Shown: positions 24,932-38,661 of the stretch, in pieces
How the letters are laid out: each line of letters starts with the position of its first letter
Position numbering within the stretch: the first letter of the stretch is position 1
Origin: Hydractinia symbiolongicarpus
Lineage: Eukaryota > Cnidaria > Hydrozoa > Anthoathecata > Hydractiniidae
Length of the DNA stretch: 64,000 nucleotides
NCBI RefSeq assembly: GCF_029227915.1
Contig: NC_079880.1
Coordinates: 27,213,501-27,277,500, forward strand
Direction of reading: 5' to 3'
Position numbers and translations under genes: made by a program
Notes under the pieces: model-generated
The model's database searches: none
What the model saw: the letters and a program-made list of their open reading frames with translations, nothing else
Told to the model about the DNA's origin: nothing

Positions 24932-27900
24932 TGTTATTTCTTGGAGTCCAGTTGGCCAACTTATCACATTTATAAGGTCACAGGCCAAAGTTAGTTCAAT
25001 TAAGTCCCACAGTCAATCATTTCATTGTTAAAAGCGATATAACTTAGTAATATCGGAAAAATGTCACTAAATAAATGTTGGTACGAATATGTGACGCAAC
25101 CGTTGTAACTCAAACGGACTGATACCGCTAGAAAGTCATTGAAATGTAGTTTTTGAAACTGTCTCTATTTCTTCAGTGCGAGATAACGGCTAGGATTGGT
25201 CCCACAGTAAAAAAGACTTATTTATCTAAATTTTTAAAAAAAGCGCTACCACAGAGCAGAGTGTACTCGCTGAATTCCAGCAATCATGTCGAATTAAGAA
25301 AAATGTTATTCCTTGGAGTCCAATTGGCTCATTTATTGCATTTATTAGGTCACAGTCCAGAATCAGTTCAATTAAGTCCCACAGTCAATCGCTTCACTGT
25401 TAAAAGCGATACAACTTAGTAATATCGGAAAAATGTCACTAAATACATGCTGGTACGAATATGTGACGCAACCGTTGTATCTGAAACGGATTGATACCGC
25501 CAAGAAGTAAATGAGATGTAGTTTTTGAGAATGTCTCTATTTCTTCAGTGCGTGCTAACGGCCAGCATTGGTTCCACAGTAAAAAAAGACTTATTTATCT
25601 AAGTTTTTGAAAAAAGTCTTACCACAGAATAGTGTACTCGCTGAATTCCAGCAATCATATCAAATTAAGAAGAATGTTATTCTTTGGATTCCAATTGGCT
25701 CATTTATCGCATTTATAAGTCCACAGTCCAGAATCAGTTCAATTAAGTCCCACAGTCAATCGCTTCACTGTTAAAAGCGATACAACTTAGTAATATTGGA
25801 AAAAATCACTAAATACATGTTGGTACGAATATGTGACGCAACCGTTGTAACTCAAACGGACTGATACCGTTAGAACGTCATTGAAATGTATTTTATGAAA
25901 CAGTCTCTATTTCTTCAGCGCGCGATAACGGCTAGGATTGGTCCCACAGTAAATAATGATTTATTTATCTCAATTTTTAAATGAAGCGCTTCCACAGCGC
26001 CCAGTGTAATCGCTGAGTTCCAGCAATCATGTCAAAGTAAGAAGAATATTATTTTTTGGAGTCCAGTTGGCTCACTTATCACATTTATAAGGTCAAAGGC
26101 CAAAGTTAGTTCAACTAAGTCCCACAGTCAATCATTTCATTGTTAAAAGCGATATAACTTAGTAATATTGGAAAAATGTCACTAAATACATGCTGGTACG
26201 AATATGTGACGCAACCGTTGTATCTGAAACGGATTGATACCGCCAAGAAGTCAGTGAGATGTAGTTTTTGAGAATGTCTCTATTTCTTCAGTGCGTGCTA
26301 ACGGCCAGCATTGGTTCCACAGTAAAAAAAGACTTATTTATCTAAGTTTTTGAAAAAAGCACTACCACAGAGCATAGTGTACTCGCTGAATTCCAGCAAT
26401 CATATCAAATTAAGAAAAATGTTATTCCTTGGAGTCCAATTGGCTCATTTATGGCATTTATAAGGCCACAGTCCAGAATCAGTTCAATTAAGTCCCACAG
26501 TCAATCGTTTTACTGTTAAAAGCGATGCAACATAGTAATAGCGGAAAAATATCGCTAAATACATGTTGGTACGAATATGTGACGCAACCGTTGTAACTCA
26601 AACGGACTGATACCGCTAGAAAGTCATTGAAATGTAGTTTTTGAAACTGTCTCTATTTCGTCAGCGCGCGATAACGGCTAGGATTGGTCCCACAGTAAAA
26701 AATGACTTATATATCTAAATTTTTAAATGAACCGCTTCCACAGCTCCCAGTGTAATCGCTGATTTCCAACAATCATGTCAAAGTAAGAAGAATGTTATTT
26801 CTTGGAGTCCAGTTGGCTAACTTATCACATTTATATGGTCACAGGCCAAATTTAGTTCAATTAAGTCCCACAGTCAATCATTTCATTGATAAAAGCGATA
26901 TAACTTAGTAATATCGGAAAAATGTCACTACATACATGTTGGTACGAGTATGTGACGCAACCGTTGAATCCCAAGCGGATTGATACCGTCAAGAAGTCAA
27001 TGAGATGTAGTTTTTGAGAATGTCTCTATTTCTTCAGTGCGTGCTAAAGGCCAGGATTGGTTCCACAGTAAAAAAACACTTATTTATCTAAATATTTAAA
27101 AAACGCGCTACCACAGAACATAATGTACTCGCTGAATTCCAGCAATCATGTCGAATTAAGAAAAATGTTATTCCTTTGAGTCCAATTGGCTCATTTATCG
27201 GATTTATAAGGTCACAGTCCAGAATCAGTTCAATTGAGTCCCACAGTCAATCATTTCATTGTTAAAAGCGATATAACTTAGGAATATCGGAAAAATGTCA
27301 CTAAATACATGCTGGTACGAATATGTGACGCAACCGTTGTATCTCAAACGGATTGATACCGCCAAGAAGTCAATGAGATGTAGTTTTTGAGAATGTCTCT
27401 ATTTCTTCAGTGAGTGCTAACGGCCAGCATTGGTCCCACAGTAAAAAATGACTTATTTATCTAAATTTTTAAATGAAGTGCTTCCACAGCGCCCAGGGTA
27501 ATCGCTGATTTCCAACAATCAAGTCAAAGTAAGAAGAATGTTATTTCCTGGAGTCCAGTTGGCTAACTTATCACATTTTTAAGGTCACAGACCAAAGTTA
27601 GTTCAATTAAGTCCCACAGTCAAACATTTCATTGTTAAAAGCGATATAACTTAGTAATATCGGAAAAATGTCACTAAATACATGTTGGTACGAATATTTA
27701 ACGCAGCCGTTGTATCTCAAACGGATTGATACTGCCACGAAGTCAGTGAGATTTAGTTTTAGAGATTGCCTCTATTTCTTCAGTGCGTGCTAACGGCCAG
27801 GATTGGTCATACAGTAAAAAAAGACTTATTTATCTAAATTTTTAAAAAAAGCGCTACCACAGAGCAGAGTGTACTCGCTGAATTCCAGCAATCATGTCGA

Positions 27901-28284
27901 ATTAAGAAAAATGTTATTCCTTGGAGTCCGATTGGCTCTTTTATCGCATTTATAAGGTCACTGTCCAGAATCAGTTCAATTAAGTCCCACAGTCAATCGC
28001 TTTACTGTTAAAAGCGATACAACTTAGTAATATCAGAAAAATGTCACTAAATACATGTTGGTACGAATATGTGACGCAACCGTTAAATCCCAAACAGATT
28101 GCTACCATCAAGAATTCAATGAGATGTAGTTTTTGAGAATGTCTCTATTTCTTCAGTGCGTGCTAACGGCCAGGATTGGTTCCACAGTAAAAAAAGACTT
28201 ATTTATCTAAATATTTAAAAAAAGCGCTACCACAGAACATAATGTACTCGCTGAATTCCAGCAATCATATCGAATTAAGAAGAA
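24932..28284. repeat. HOR C copy 2, 9 monomers (3,353 bp)
   Basis: This is collinear with copies 1 and 3 except for a loss of exactly one monomer (373 bp) at about 27,430. There CGGCCAGCATTGG of one monomer is fused to TTGGTCCCACAGTAAAAAATG of the next. The 267-bp stretch 25153-25419 translates identically to 28506-28772, which shows how little the copies differ. Confidence 0.87.
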
Positions 28285-31200
28285 TGTTATTTCTTGGAGT
28301 CCAGTTGGCCAACTTATCACATTTATAAGGTCACAGGCCAAAGTTAGTTCAATTAAGTCCCACAGTCAATCATTTCATTGTTAAAAGCGATATAACTTAG
28401 TAATATCGGAAAAATGTCACTAAATAAATGTTGGTACGAATATGTGACGCAACCGTTGTAACTCAAACGGACTGATACCGCTAGAAAGTCATTGAAATGT
28501 AGTTTTTGAAACTGTCTCTATTTCTTCAGTGCGAGATAACGGCTAGGATTGGTCCCACAGTAAAAAAGACTTATTTATCTAAATTTTTAAAAAAAGCGCT
28601 ACCACAGAGCAGAGTGTACTCGCTGAATTCCAGCAATCATGTCGAATTAAGAAAAATGTTATTCCTTGGAGTCCAATTGGCTCATTTATTGCATTTATTA
28701 GGTCACAGTCCAGAATCAGTTCAATTAAGTCCCACAGTCAATCGCTTCACTGTTAAAAGCGATACAACTTAGTAATATCGGAAAAATGTCACTAAATACA
28801 TGCTGGTACGAATATGTGACGCAACCGTTGTATCTGAAACGGATTGATACCGCCAAGAAGTAAATGAGATGTAGTTTTTGAGAATGTCTCTATTTCTTCA
28901 GTGCGTGCTAACGGCCAGCATTGGTTCCACAGTAAAAAAAGACTTATTTATCTAAGTTTTTGAAAAAAGTCTTACCACAGAATAGTGTACTCGCTGAATT
29001 CCAGCAATCATATCAAATTAAGAAGAATGTTATTCTTTGGATTCCAATTGGCTCATTTATCGCATTTATAAGTCCACAGTCCAGAATCAGTTCAATTAAG
29101 TCCCACAGTCAATCGCTTCACTGTTAAAAGCGATACAACTTAGTAATATTGGAAAAAATCACTAAATACATGTTGGTACGAATATGTGACGCAACCGTTG
29201 TAACTCAAACGGACTGATACCGTTAGAACGTCATTGAAATGTATTTTATGAAACAGTCTCTATTTCTTCAGCGCGCGATAACGGCTAGGATTGGTCCCAC
29301 AGTAAATAATGATTTATTTATCTCAATTTTTAAATGAAGCGCTTCCACAGCGCCCAGTGTAATCGCTGAGTTCCAGCAATCATGTCAAAGTAAGAAGAAT
29401 ATTATTTTTTGGAGTCCAGTTGGCTCACTTATCACATTTATAAGGTCAAAGGCCAAAGTTAGTTCAACTAAGTCCCACAGTCAATCATTTCATTGTTAAA
29501 AGCGATATAACTTAGTAATATTGGAAAAATGTCACTAAATACATGCTGGTACGAATATGTGACGCAACCGTTGTATCTGAAACGGATTGATACCGCCAAG
29601 AAGTCAGTGAGATGTAGTTTTTGAGAATGTCTCTATTTCTTCAGTGCGTGCTAACGGCCAGCATTGGTTCCACAGTAAAAAAAGACTTATTTATCTAAGT
29701 TTTTGAAAAAAGCACTACCACAGAGCATAGTGTACTCGCTGAATTCCAGCAATCATATCAAATTAAGAAAAATGTTATTCCTTGGAGTCCAATTGGCTCA
29801 TTTATGGCATTTATAAGGCCACAGTCCAGAATCAGTTCAATTAAGTCCCACAGTCAATCGTTTTACTGTTAAAAGCGATGCAACATAGTAATAGCGGAAA
29901 AATATCGCTAAATACATGTTGGTACGAATATGTGACGCAACCGTTGTAACTCAAACGGACTGATACCGCTAGAAAGTCATTGAAATGTAGTTTTTGAAAC
30001 TGTCTCTATTTCGTCAGCGCGCGATAACGGCTAGGATTGGTCCCACAGTAAAAAATGACTTATATATCTAAATTTTTAAATGAACCGCTTCCACAGCTCC
30101 CAGTGTAATCGCTGATTTCCAACAATCATGTCAAAGTAAGAAGAATGTTATTTCTTGGAGTCCAGTTGGCTAACTTATCACATTTATATGGTCACAGGCC
30201 AAATTTAGTTCAATTAAGTCCCACAGTCAATCATTTCATTGATAAAAGCGATATAACTTAGTAATATCGGAAAAATGTCACTACATACATGTTGGTACGA
30301 GTATGTGACGCAACCGTTGAATCCCAAGCGGATTGATACCGTCAAGAAGTCAATGAGATGTAGTTTTTGAGAATGTCTCTATTTCTTCAGTGCGTGCTAA
30401 AGGCCAGGATTGGTTCCACAGTAAAAAAACACTTATTTATCTAAATATTTAAAAAACGCGCTACCACAGAACATAATGTACTCGCTGAATTCCAGCAATC
30501 ATGTCGAATTAAGAAAAATGTTATTCCTTTGAGTCCAATTGGCTCATTTATCGGATTTATAAGGTCACAGTCCAGAATCAGTTCAATTGAGTCCCACAGT
30601 CAATCATTTCATTGTTAAAAGCGATATAACTTAGGAATATCGGAAAAATGTCACTAAATACATGCTGGTACGAATATGTGACGCAACCGTTGTATCTCAA
30701 ACGGATTGATACCGCCAAGAAGTCAATGAGATGTAGTTTTTGAGAATGTCTCTATTTCTTCAGTGAGTGCTAACGGCCAGCATTGGTTCCACAGTAAAAA
30801 AAGACTTATTTATCTAAGTTTTTGAAAAAAGCACTACCACAGAACATAATGTACTCGCTGAATTCCAGCAATCATGTCGAATTAAGAAGAATGTTATTCC
30901 TTGGAGTCCAATTGGCTCATTTATCACATTTATAAGGTCACAGGCCAAAGATAGTTCAATTAAGTCCCACAGTCAATCATTTCATTGTTAAAAGCGATAT
31001 AACTTAGTAATATCGGAAAAATGTCACTAAATAAATGTTGGTACGAATATGTGACGCAACCGTTGTAACTCAAACGGACTGATACCGCCAGAAAGTCATT
31101 GAAATGTAGTTTTTGAAACTGTCTCTATTTCTTCAGCGCGAGATAACGGCTAGGATTGGTCCCACAGTAAAAAATGACTTATTTATCTAAATTTTTAAAT

Positions 31201-31930
31201 GAAGTGCTTCCACAGCGCCCAGGGTAATCGCTGATTTCCAACAATCAAGTCAAAGTAAGAAGAATGTTATTTTCTGGAGTCCAGTTGGCTAACTTATCAC
31301 ATTTTTAAGGTCACAGACCAAAGTTAGTTCAATTAAGTCCCACAGTCAAACATTTCATTGTTAAAAGCGATATAACTTAGTAATATCGGAAAAATGTCAC
31401 TAAATACATGTTGGTACGAATATGTAACGCAGCCGTTGTATCTCAAACGGATTGATACTGCCACGAAGTCAGTGAGATTTAGTTTTAGAGATTGCCTCTA
31501 TTTCTTCAGTGCGTGCTAACGGCCAGGATTGGTCATACAGTAAAAAAAGACTTATTTATCTAAATTTTTAAAAAAAGCGCTACCACAGAGCAGAGTGTAC
31601 TCGCTGAATTCCAGCAATCATGTCGAATTAAGAAAAATGTTATTCCTTGGAGTCCGATTGGCTCTTTTATCGCATTTATAAGGTCACTGTCCAGAATCAG
31701 TTCAATTAAGTCCCACAGTCAATCGCTTTACTGTTAAAAGCGATACAACTTAGTAATATCAGAAAAATGTCACTAAATACATGTTGGTACGAATATGTGA
31801 CGCAACCGTTAAATCCCAAACGGATTGATACCGTCAAGAATTCAATGAGATGTAGTTTTTGAGAATGTCTCTATTTCTTCAGTGCGTGCTAACGGCCAGG
31901 ATTGGTTCCACAGTAAAAAAAGACTTATTT
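28285..31930. repeat. HOR C copy 3, nearly complete 10-mer
   Basis: This contains the monomer missing from copy 2. It leaves the C pattern at about 31,930, where TCTAAGTTTTTGAAAAAAGC replaces TCTAAATATTTAAAAAAAGC. Near 31,820 it has CGGATTGATACCGTC where copies 1 and 2 have CAGATTGCTACCATC. Confidence 0.85.
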
Positions 31931-34039
31931 ATCTAAGTTTTTGAAAAAAGCACTACCACAGAGCATAGTGTACTCGCTGAATTCCAGCAATCATATCAAA
32001 TTAAGAAGAATGTTATTCCTTGAAGTCCAATTGGCTCATTTAATGCATTTATAAGGCCACAGTCCAGAATCAGTTCAATTAAGTCCCACAGTCAATCGCT
32101 TCACTGTTAAAAGCGATACAACTTAGTAATATTGGAAAAAAATCACTAAATACATGTGGGTACGAATATGTGACGCAACCGTTGTAACTCAAACGGACTG
32201 ACACCGTTAGAACGTCATTGAAATGTATTTTATGAAACAGTCTCTATTTCTTCAGCGCGCGATAACGGCTAGGATTGGTCCCACAGTAAATAATGATTTA
32301 TTTATCTCAATTTTTAAATGAAGCGCTTCCACAGCGCACAGTGTAATCGCTGAGTTCCAGCAATCATGTCAAAGTAAGAAGAATATTATTTTTTGGAGTC
32401 CAGTTGGCTCACTTATCACATTTATAAGGTCAAAGGCCAAAGTTAGTTCAACTAAGTCCCACAGTCAATCATTTCATTGTTAAAAGCGATATAACTTAGT
32501 AATATTGGAAAAATGTCAGTAAATGCATGTTGGTACGAATATGTGACGCAGCCGTTGTATCTGAAACAGATTGATACCGCCAAGAAGTCAGTGAGATGTA
32601 GTTTTTGAGAATGTCTCTATTTCTTCAGTGCGTGCTAACGGCCAGCATTGGTTCCACAATAAAAAAAGACTTATTTATCTAAGTTTTTGAAAAAAGCACT
32701 ACCACAGAGCATAGTGTGCTCGCTGAATTCCAGCAATCATATCAAATTAAGAAGAATGTTATTCCTTGGAGTCCAATTGGCTCATTTATCGCATTTATAA
32801 GGCCACAGTCCAGAATCAGTTCAATTAAGTCCCACAGTCAATCGCTTCACTGTTAAAAGCGATACAACTTAGTAATATTGGAAAAAAATCACTAAATACA
32901 TGTTGGTACGAATATGTGACGCAACCGTTGTAACTCAAACGGACTGATACCGTTAGAACGTCCTTGAAATGTATTTTTTGAAACAGTCTCTATTTCTTCA
33001 GCGCGCGATAACGGCTAGGATTGGTCCTGCAGTAAAAAATGAATTATTTATCTCAATTTTTAAATGAAGCGCTTCCACAGCGCCCAGTGTAATCGCTGAG
33101 TTCCAGCAATCATGTCAAAGTAAGAAGAATATTATTTTTTGGATTCCAGTTGGCTCACTTATCACATTTCTAAGGTCAAAGGCCAAAGTTAGTTCAACTA
33201 AGTCCCACAGTCAATCATTTCATTGTTAAAAGCAATATAACTTAGTAATATCGGAAAAATGTCAGTAAATGCATGTTGGTACGAATATGTGACGCAGCCG
33301 TTTTATCTCAAACGGATCGAAACCGCCAGGAAGTCAATGAAATTTAGTTTTTGAGAATGTCTCTATTTCTTCAGTGCGTGCTACCGGCCAGGATTAGTCC
33401 TACAGTAAAAAAAGACTTATTGATCTAAATTATTAAAAAAAGTGCTACCACAGAGCATAGTGTACTCGCTGAATTCCAGCAATCATCTCGAATTAAAAAG
33501 AATGTGATTCCTTCGTGTCCAATTGGCTCATTTATCGCATTTATAAGGTCACAGTCCAGAATCAGTTCAATTAAGTCCCACAGTCAATCATTTCATTGTT
33601 AAAAGCGATATAACTTAGGAATATCGGAAAAATGTCACTAAATACATGCTAATACGAATATGTGACGCAACCGTTGTATCTCCAACGGATTGATACCGCC
33701 AAGAAGTCAATGAGACGTAGCTTTTGAGAATGTCTCTATTTCTTCAGTGCGTGCTAACGGCAAGGATTGGTTCCACAGTAAAAAAAGACTTATTTATCTA
33801 AGTTTTTGAAAAAAGCACTACCACAGAGCATAGTGTACTCGCTGAATTCCAGCAATCATATCAAATTAAGAAGGATGTTATTCCTTGGAGTCCAATTGGC
33901 TCATTTATCGCATTTATAAGGTCACAGTCCAGAATCAGTTCAATTAAGTCCCACAGTCAATCGCTTCACTGTTAAAAGCGATACAACTTAGTAATATTGG
34001 AAAAAAAATCAATAAATACATGTTGGTACGAATATGTGA
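31931..34039. repeat. Mixed satellite monomers
   Basis: There are about 5.7 monomers with no complete local HOR. Related pairs are visible, for example GTCAGTAAATGCATG near 32,516 and 33,263, as in HOR B. The monomer at about 33,370-33,500 (GACTTATTGATCTAAATTAT, TCATCTCGAATTAAAAAG) is the full-length relative of the 26-bp-deleted monomer. No gene is present. Confidence 0.82.
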
Positions 34040-34783
34040 CGCAACCGTTGTATCTCAAACGGATTGATAACGCCACGAAGTCAATGAGGTGTAGTTTTTG
34101 AGAATATCTCTATTTCTTCAGTGCGTGCTAACGGCCATGATTGGTCCCAGAGTAAAAAAGGACTTATTTATCTAAATGTTTAAAAAAAGCGCTACCACAG
34201 AGCATAGTGCACTCGCTGAATCCAAGCAATCATGTCGAATTAAGAAGAATGTTATTTCTTGTAGTCAAACTGGCACATTTATCACATTTATAAGGTCACA
34301 GGCCAAAGTTAGTTCAATTAAGTCCCACAGTCAATCATTTCATTGTTAAAAGCGATATAATTAGTAATATCGGAAAGATGTCACAAAATACATGTTGGTA
34401 CGAATATGTGACGCAGACGTTGTATCTCAAACGGATTGATACCATCACGAAGTCAATGAGGTGTAGTTTTTGAGAATATCTCTATTTCTTCAGAGCGTGC
34501 TAACGGCCATGATTGGTCCCACAGTAAAAAAGGACTTATTTATCTAAATTGTTAAAAAAAGCGCTACCACAGAGCATAGTGCACTCGCTGAATCCAAGCA
34601 ATCATGTCGAATTAAGAAGAATGTTATTTCTTGTAGTCAAACTGGCACATTTATCACATTTATAAGGTCACAGGCCAAAGTTAGTTCAATTAAGTCCCAC
34701 AGTCAATCATTTCATTGTTAAAAGCGATATAATTAGTAATATCGGAAAGATGTCACAAAATACATGTTGGTACGAATATGTGA
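34040..34783. repeat. Tandem duplication of a monomer (2 x 372 bp)
   Basis: GGAAAGATGTCACAAAATAC is at 34372 and 34744. The 3' ~225 bp of each copy appear identical. The 5' parts differ at several sites, such as AAATGTTTAAAA against AAATTGTTAAAA and CCCAGAG against CCCACAG. Both copies lack one C, giving GATATAATTAGTAAT. Confidence 0.8.
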
Positions 34784-35683
34784 CGCAACCGTTGTAACTC
34801 AAACGGATTGATACCGTTAGAACGTCATTGAAAGGTAGTTTTTGAAACAGTCTCTATTTCTTCAGCGCACGATAACGGCTAGGATTGGTCCCACGGTAAA
34901 AAATGATTTATTTATCTCAATTTTTAAATGAAGCGCTTCCACAGCGCCCAGTGTAATCGCTGAGTTCCAGCAATCATGTCAAAGTAAGAAGAATATTATT
35001 TTTTGGAGTCCAGTTGGCTCACTTATCACATTTATAAGGTCACAGGCCAAAGTTAGTTCAACTAAGTCCCACAGTCAATCATTTCATTGTTAAAAGCGAT
35101 ATAACTTAGTAATATCGGAAAAATGTCAGTAAATACATGTTGGTACAAATATGTGACGCAGCCATTGTATCTCAAACGGATCGATACCGCCAGGAAGTCA
35201 ATGAAATTTAGTTTTTGAGAATGTCTCTATTTCTTCAGTGCGTGCTAACGGCCAGGATTGGTTCCACAGTAAAAAAAGACTTATTTATCTAAATATTTAA
35301 AAAACGCGCTACCACAGAACATAATGTACTCGCTTAATTCCAGCAATCATGTCGAATTAAGAAGAATGTTATTCCTTGGAGTCCAATTGGCTCATTTATC
35401 GCATTTATAAGGTCACAGTCCAGAATCAGTTCAATTAAGTCCCACAGTCAATCATTTCATTGTTAAAAGCGATATAACTTAGGAATATCGGAAGAATGTC
35501 ACTAAATACATGCTGGTACGAATATGTGACGCAACCGTTGTATCTCAAACGGATTGATACCGCCAAGAAGTCAATGAGATGTAGTTTTTGAGAATGTCTC
35601 TATTTCTTCAGTGCGTGCTAACGGCAAGGATTGGTTCCACAGTAAAAAAAGACTTATTTATCTAAGTTTTTGAAAAAAGCACT
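34784..35683. repeat. Mixed satellite monomers leading into HOR X/Y
   Basis: There are about 2.4 monomers of A-type and B-type. The segment with AAATATTTAAAAAACGCGC at about 35,290-35,310 resembles monomers in HOR C and at 43,117-43,145. Nothing other than satellite is seen. Confidence 0.8.
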
Positions 35684-37172
35684 ACCACAGAGCATAGTGT
35701 ACTCGCTGAATTCCAGCAATCATATCAAATTAAGAAGGATGTTATTCCTTGGAGTCCAATTGGCTCATTTATCGCATTTATAAGGTCTCAGTCCAGAATC
35801 AGTTCAATTAAGTCCCACAGTGAATCGCTTCACTGTTAAAAGCGAAACAACTTAAAAATATTGGAAAAAAAATCAATAAATACATGTTGGTACGAATATG
35901 TGACGCAACCGTTGTATTTCAAACGGACTGATACCGTTAGAACGTCATTGGAATGTAGTTTTTGAAACTGTCTCTATTTCTTCAGCGCGCAATAACGGCT
36001 AGGATTGGTCCCACAGTAAAAAATGACTATTTATCTCAATTTTTAAATGAAGCGCTTCCACAGCGCCCAGTGTAATCGCTGAGTTCCAACAATCATGTCA
36101 AAGTAAGAAGAATGTTATTTCTTGGAGTCCAGCCGGCTCATTTATCGCATTATAAGGTCACAGTCCAGAATCAGTTCAATTAAGTCCCACAGTCAATCGC
36201 TTCACTGTTAAAAGCGATACAACTTAGTAATATCGGAAATATGTCACAAAATACATGTTGCTACGAATATGTGACGCAGCCGTTGTATCTCAAACGGATT
36301 GATACCATCACGAAGTCAATGAGGTGTAGGTTTTGAGAATATCTCTATTTCTTCAGAGCGTGCTAACGGCCATGATTGGTCCCACAGTAAAAAAGGACTT
36401 ATTTATCTAAATTGTTAAAAAAAGCGCTACCACAGAGCATAGTGCACTCGCTTTTTTCCAACAATCATGTCAAAGTAAGAAGAATGTTATTTCTTGGAGT
36501 CCAGTTGGCTAACTTATCACATTTATAAGGTCACAGGCCAAAGTTAGTTCAATTAAGTCCCACAGTCAATCATTTCATTGTTAACAGCGATATAATTAGT
36601 AATATCGGAAAAATGTCGCTAAATACATGTTGGTACGAATATGTAACGCAGCCGTTGTATCTCAAACGGATTGATACTGCCACGAAGTCAGTGAGATTTA
36701 GTTTTTGAGAATGCCTCTATTTCTTCAGTGCGTGCTAACGGCCAGGATTGGTCCCACAGTATAAAAAGACTTATTTGTCTAAATTTTTAAAAAAAGCGCT
36801 ACCACAGAGCATAGTGTATTCGCTGAATTCCAGCAATCATGTCGAATTAAGAAAAATGTTATTCCTTGGAGTCCAATTGGCTCATTTATCGCATTATAAG
36901 GTCACAGTCCAGAATCAGTTCAATTAAGTCCCACAGTCAATCGCTTCACTGTTAAAAGCGATACAACTTAGTAATATTGGAAAAAAATCACTAAATACCT
37001 GTTGCTACGAATATGTGACGCAACCGTTGTAACTCAAAGGGACTAATACCGTTAGAACGTCATTGAATTGTTGTTTTTGAAACTGTCTCTATTTCTTCAG
37101 TGCGTGCTAATGGCCATGATTGGTCCCACAGTAAAAAAGGACTTATTTATCTAAATTTTTAAAAAAAGCGCT
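35684..37172. repeat. HOR X copy 1, 4 monomers (1,489 bp)
   Basis: The marker GGTCTCAGTCCAGAATC starts at 35784, 37273 and 40255. A second marker, the chimeric CACTCGCTTTTTTCCAAC, recurs at about 36,445, 37,934 and 40,916. Copies 1, 2 and 3 look almost identical. Confidence 0.87.
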
Positions 37173-38661
37173 ACCACAGAGCATAGTGTACTCGCTGAAT
37201 TCCAGCAATCATATCAAATTAAGAAGGATGTTATTCCTTGGAGTCCAATTGGCTCATTTATCGCATTTATAAGGTCTCAGTCCAGAATCAGTTCAATTAA
37301 GTCCCACAGTGAATCGCTTCACTGTTAAAAGCGAAACAACTTAAAAATATTGGAAAAAAAATCAATAAATACATGTTGGTACGAATATGTGACGCAACCG
37401 TTGTATTTCAAACGGACTGATACCGTTAGAACGTCATTGGAATGTAGTTTTTGAAACTGTCTCTATTTCTTCAGCGCGCAATAACGGCTAGGATTGGTCC
37501 CACAGTAAAAAATGACTATTTATCTCAATTTTTAAATGAAGCGCTTCCACAGCGCCCAGTGTAATCGCTGAGTTCCAACAATCATGTCAAAGTAAGAAGA
37601 ATGTTATTTCTTGGAGTCCAGCCGGCTCATTTATCGCATTATAAGGTCACAGTCCAGAATCAGTTCAATTAAGTCCCACAGTCAATCGCTTCACTGTTAA
37701 AAGCGATACAACTTAGTAATATCGGAAATATGTCACAAAATACATGTTGCTACGAATATGTGACGCAGCCGTTGTATCTCAAACGGATTGATACCATCAC
37801 GAAGTCAATGAGGTGTAGGTTTTGAGAATATCTCTATTTCTTCAGAGCGTGCTAACGGCCATGATTGGTCCCACAGTAAAAAAGGACTTATTTATCTAAA
37901 TTGTTAAAAAAAGCGCTACCACAGAGCATAGTGCACTCGCTTTTTTCCAACAATCATGTCAAAGTAAGAAGAATGTTATTTCTTGGAGTCCAGTTGGCTA
38001 ACTTATCACATTTATAAGGTCACAGGCCAAAGTTAGTTCAATTAAGTCCCACAGTCAATCATTTCATTGTTAACAGCGATATAATTAGTAATATCGGAAA
38101 AATGTCGCTAAATACATGTTGGTACGAATATGTAACGCAGCCGTTGTATCTCAAACGGATTGATACTGCCACGAAGTCAGTGAGATTTAGTTTTTGAGAA
38201 TGCCTCTATTTCTTCAGTGCGTGCTAACGGCCAGGATTGGTCCCACAGTATAAAAAGACTTATTTGTCTAAATTTTTAAAAAAAGCGCTACCACAGAGCA
38301 TAGTGTATTCGCTGAATTCCAGCAATCATGTCGAATTAAGAAAAATGTTATTCCTTGGAGTCCAATTGGCTCATTTATCGCATTATAAGGTCACAGTCCA
38401 GAATCAGTTCAATTAAGTCCCACAGTCAATCGCTTCACTGTTAAAAGCGATACAACTTAGTAATATTGGAAAAAAATCACTAAATACCTGTTGCTACGAA
38501 TATGTGACGCAACCGTTGTAACTCAAAGGGACTAATACCGTTAGAACGTCATTGAATTGTTGTTTTTGAAACTGTCTCTATTTCTTCAGTGCGTGCTAAT
38601 GGCCATGATTGGTCCCACAGTAAAAAAGGACTTATTTATCTAAATTTTTAAAAAAAGCGCT
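37173..38661. repeat. HOR X copy 2, 4 monomers (1,489 bp)
   Basis: This follows copy 1 directly. The junction falls inside ACCACAGAGCATAGTGTACT, common to both ends of the unit. It is followed by Y copy 1. Confidence 0.87.

Noticed and set aside
25153-25419. Open frame of 88 codons, repeated at 28506-28772
   Set aside because: It starts at TTG inside satellite, has no recognisable domain, and repeats only because the HOR repeats. The frame cannot continue across 373-bp monomers.
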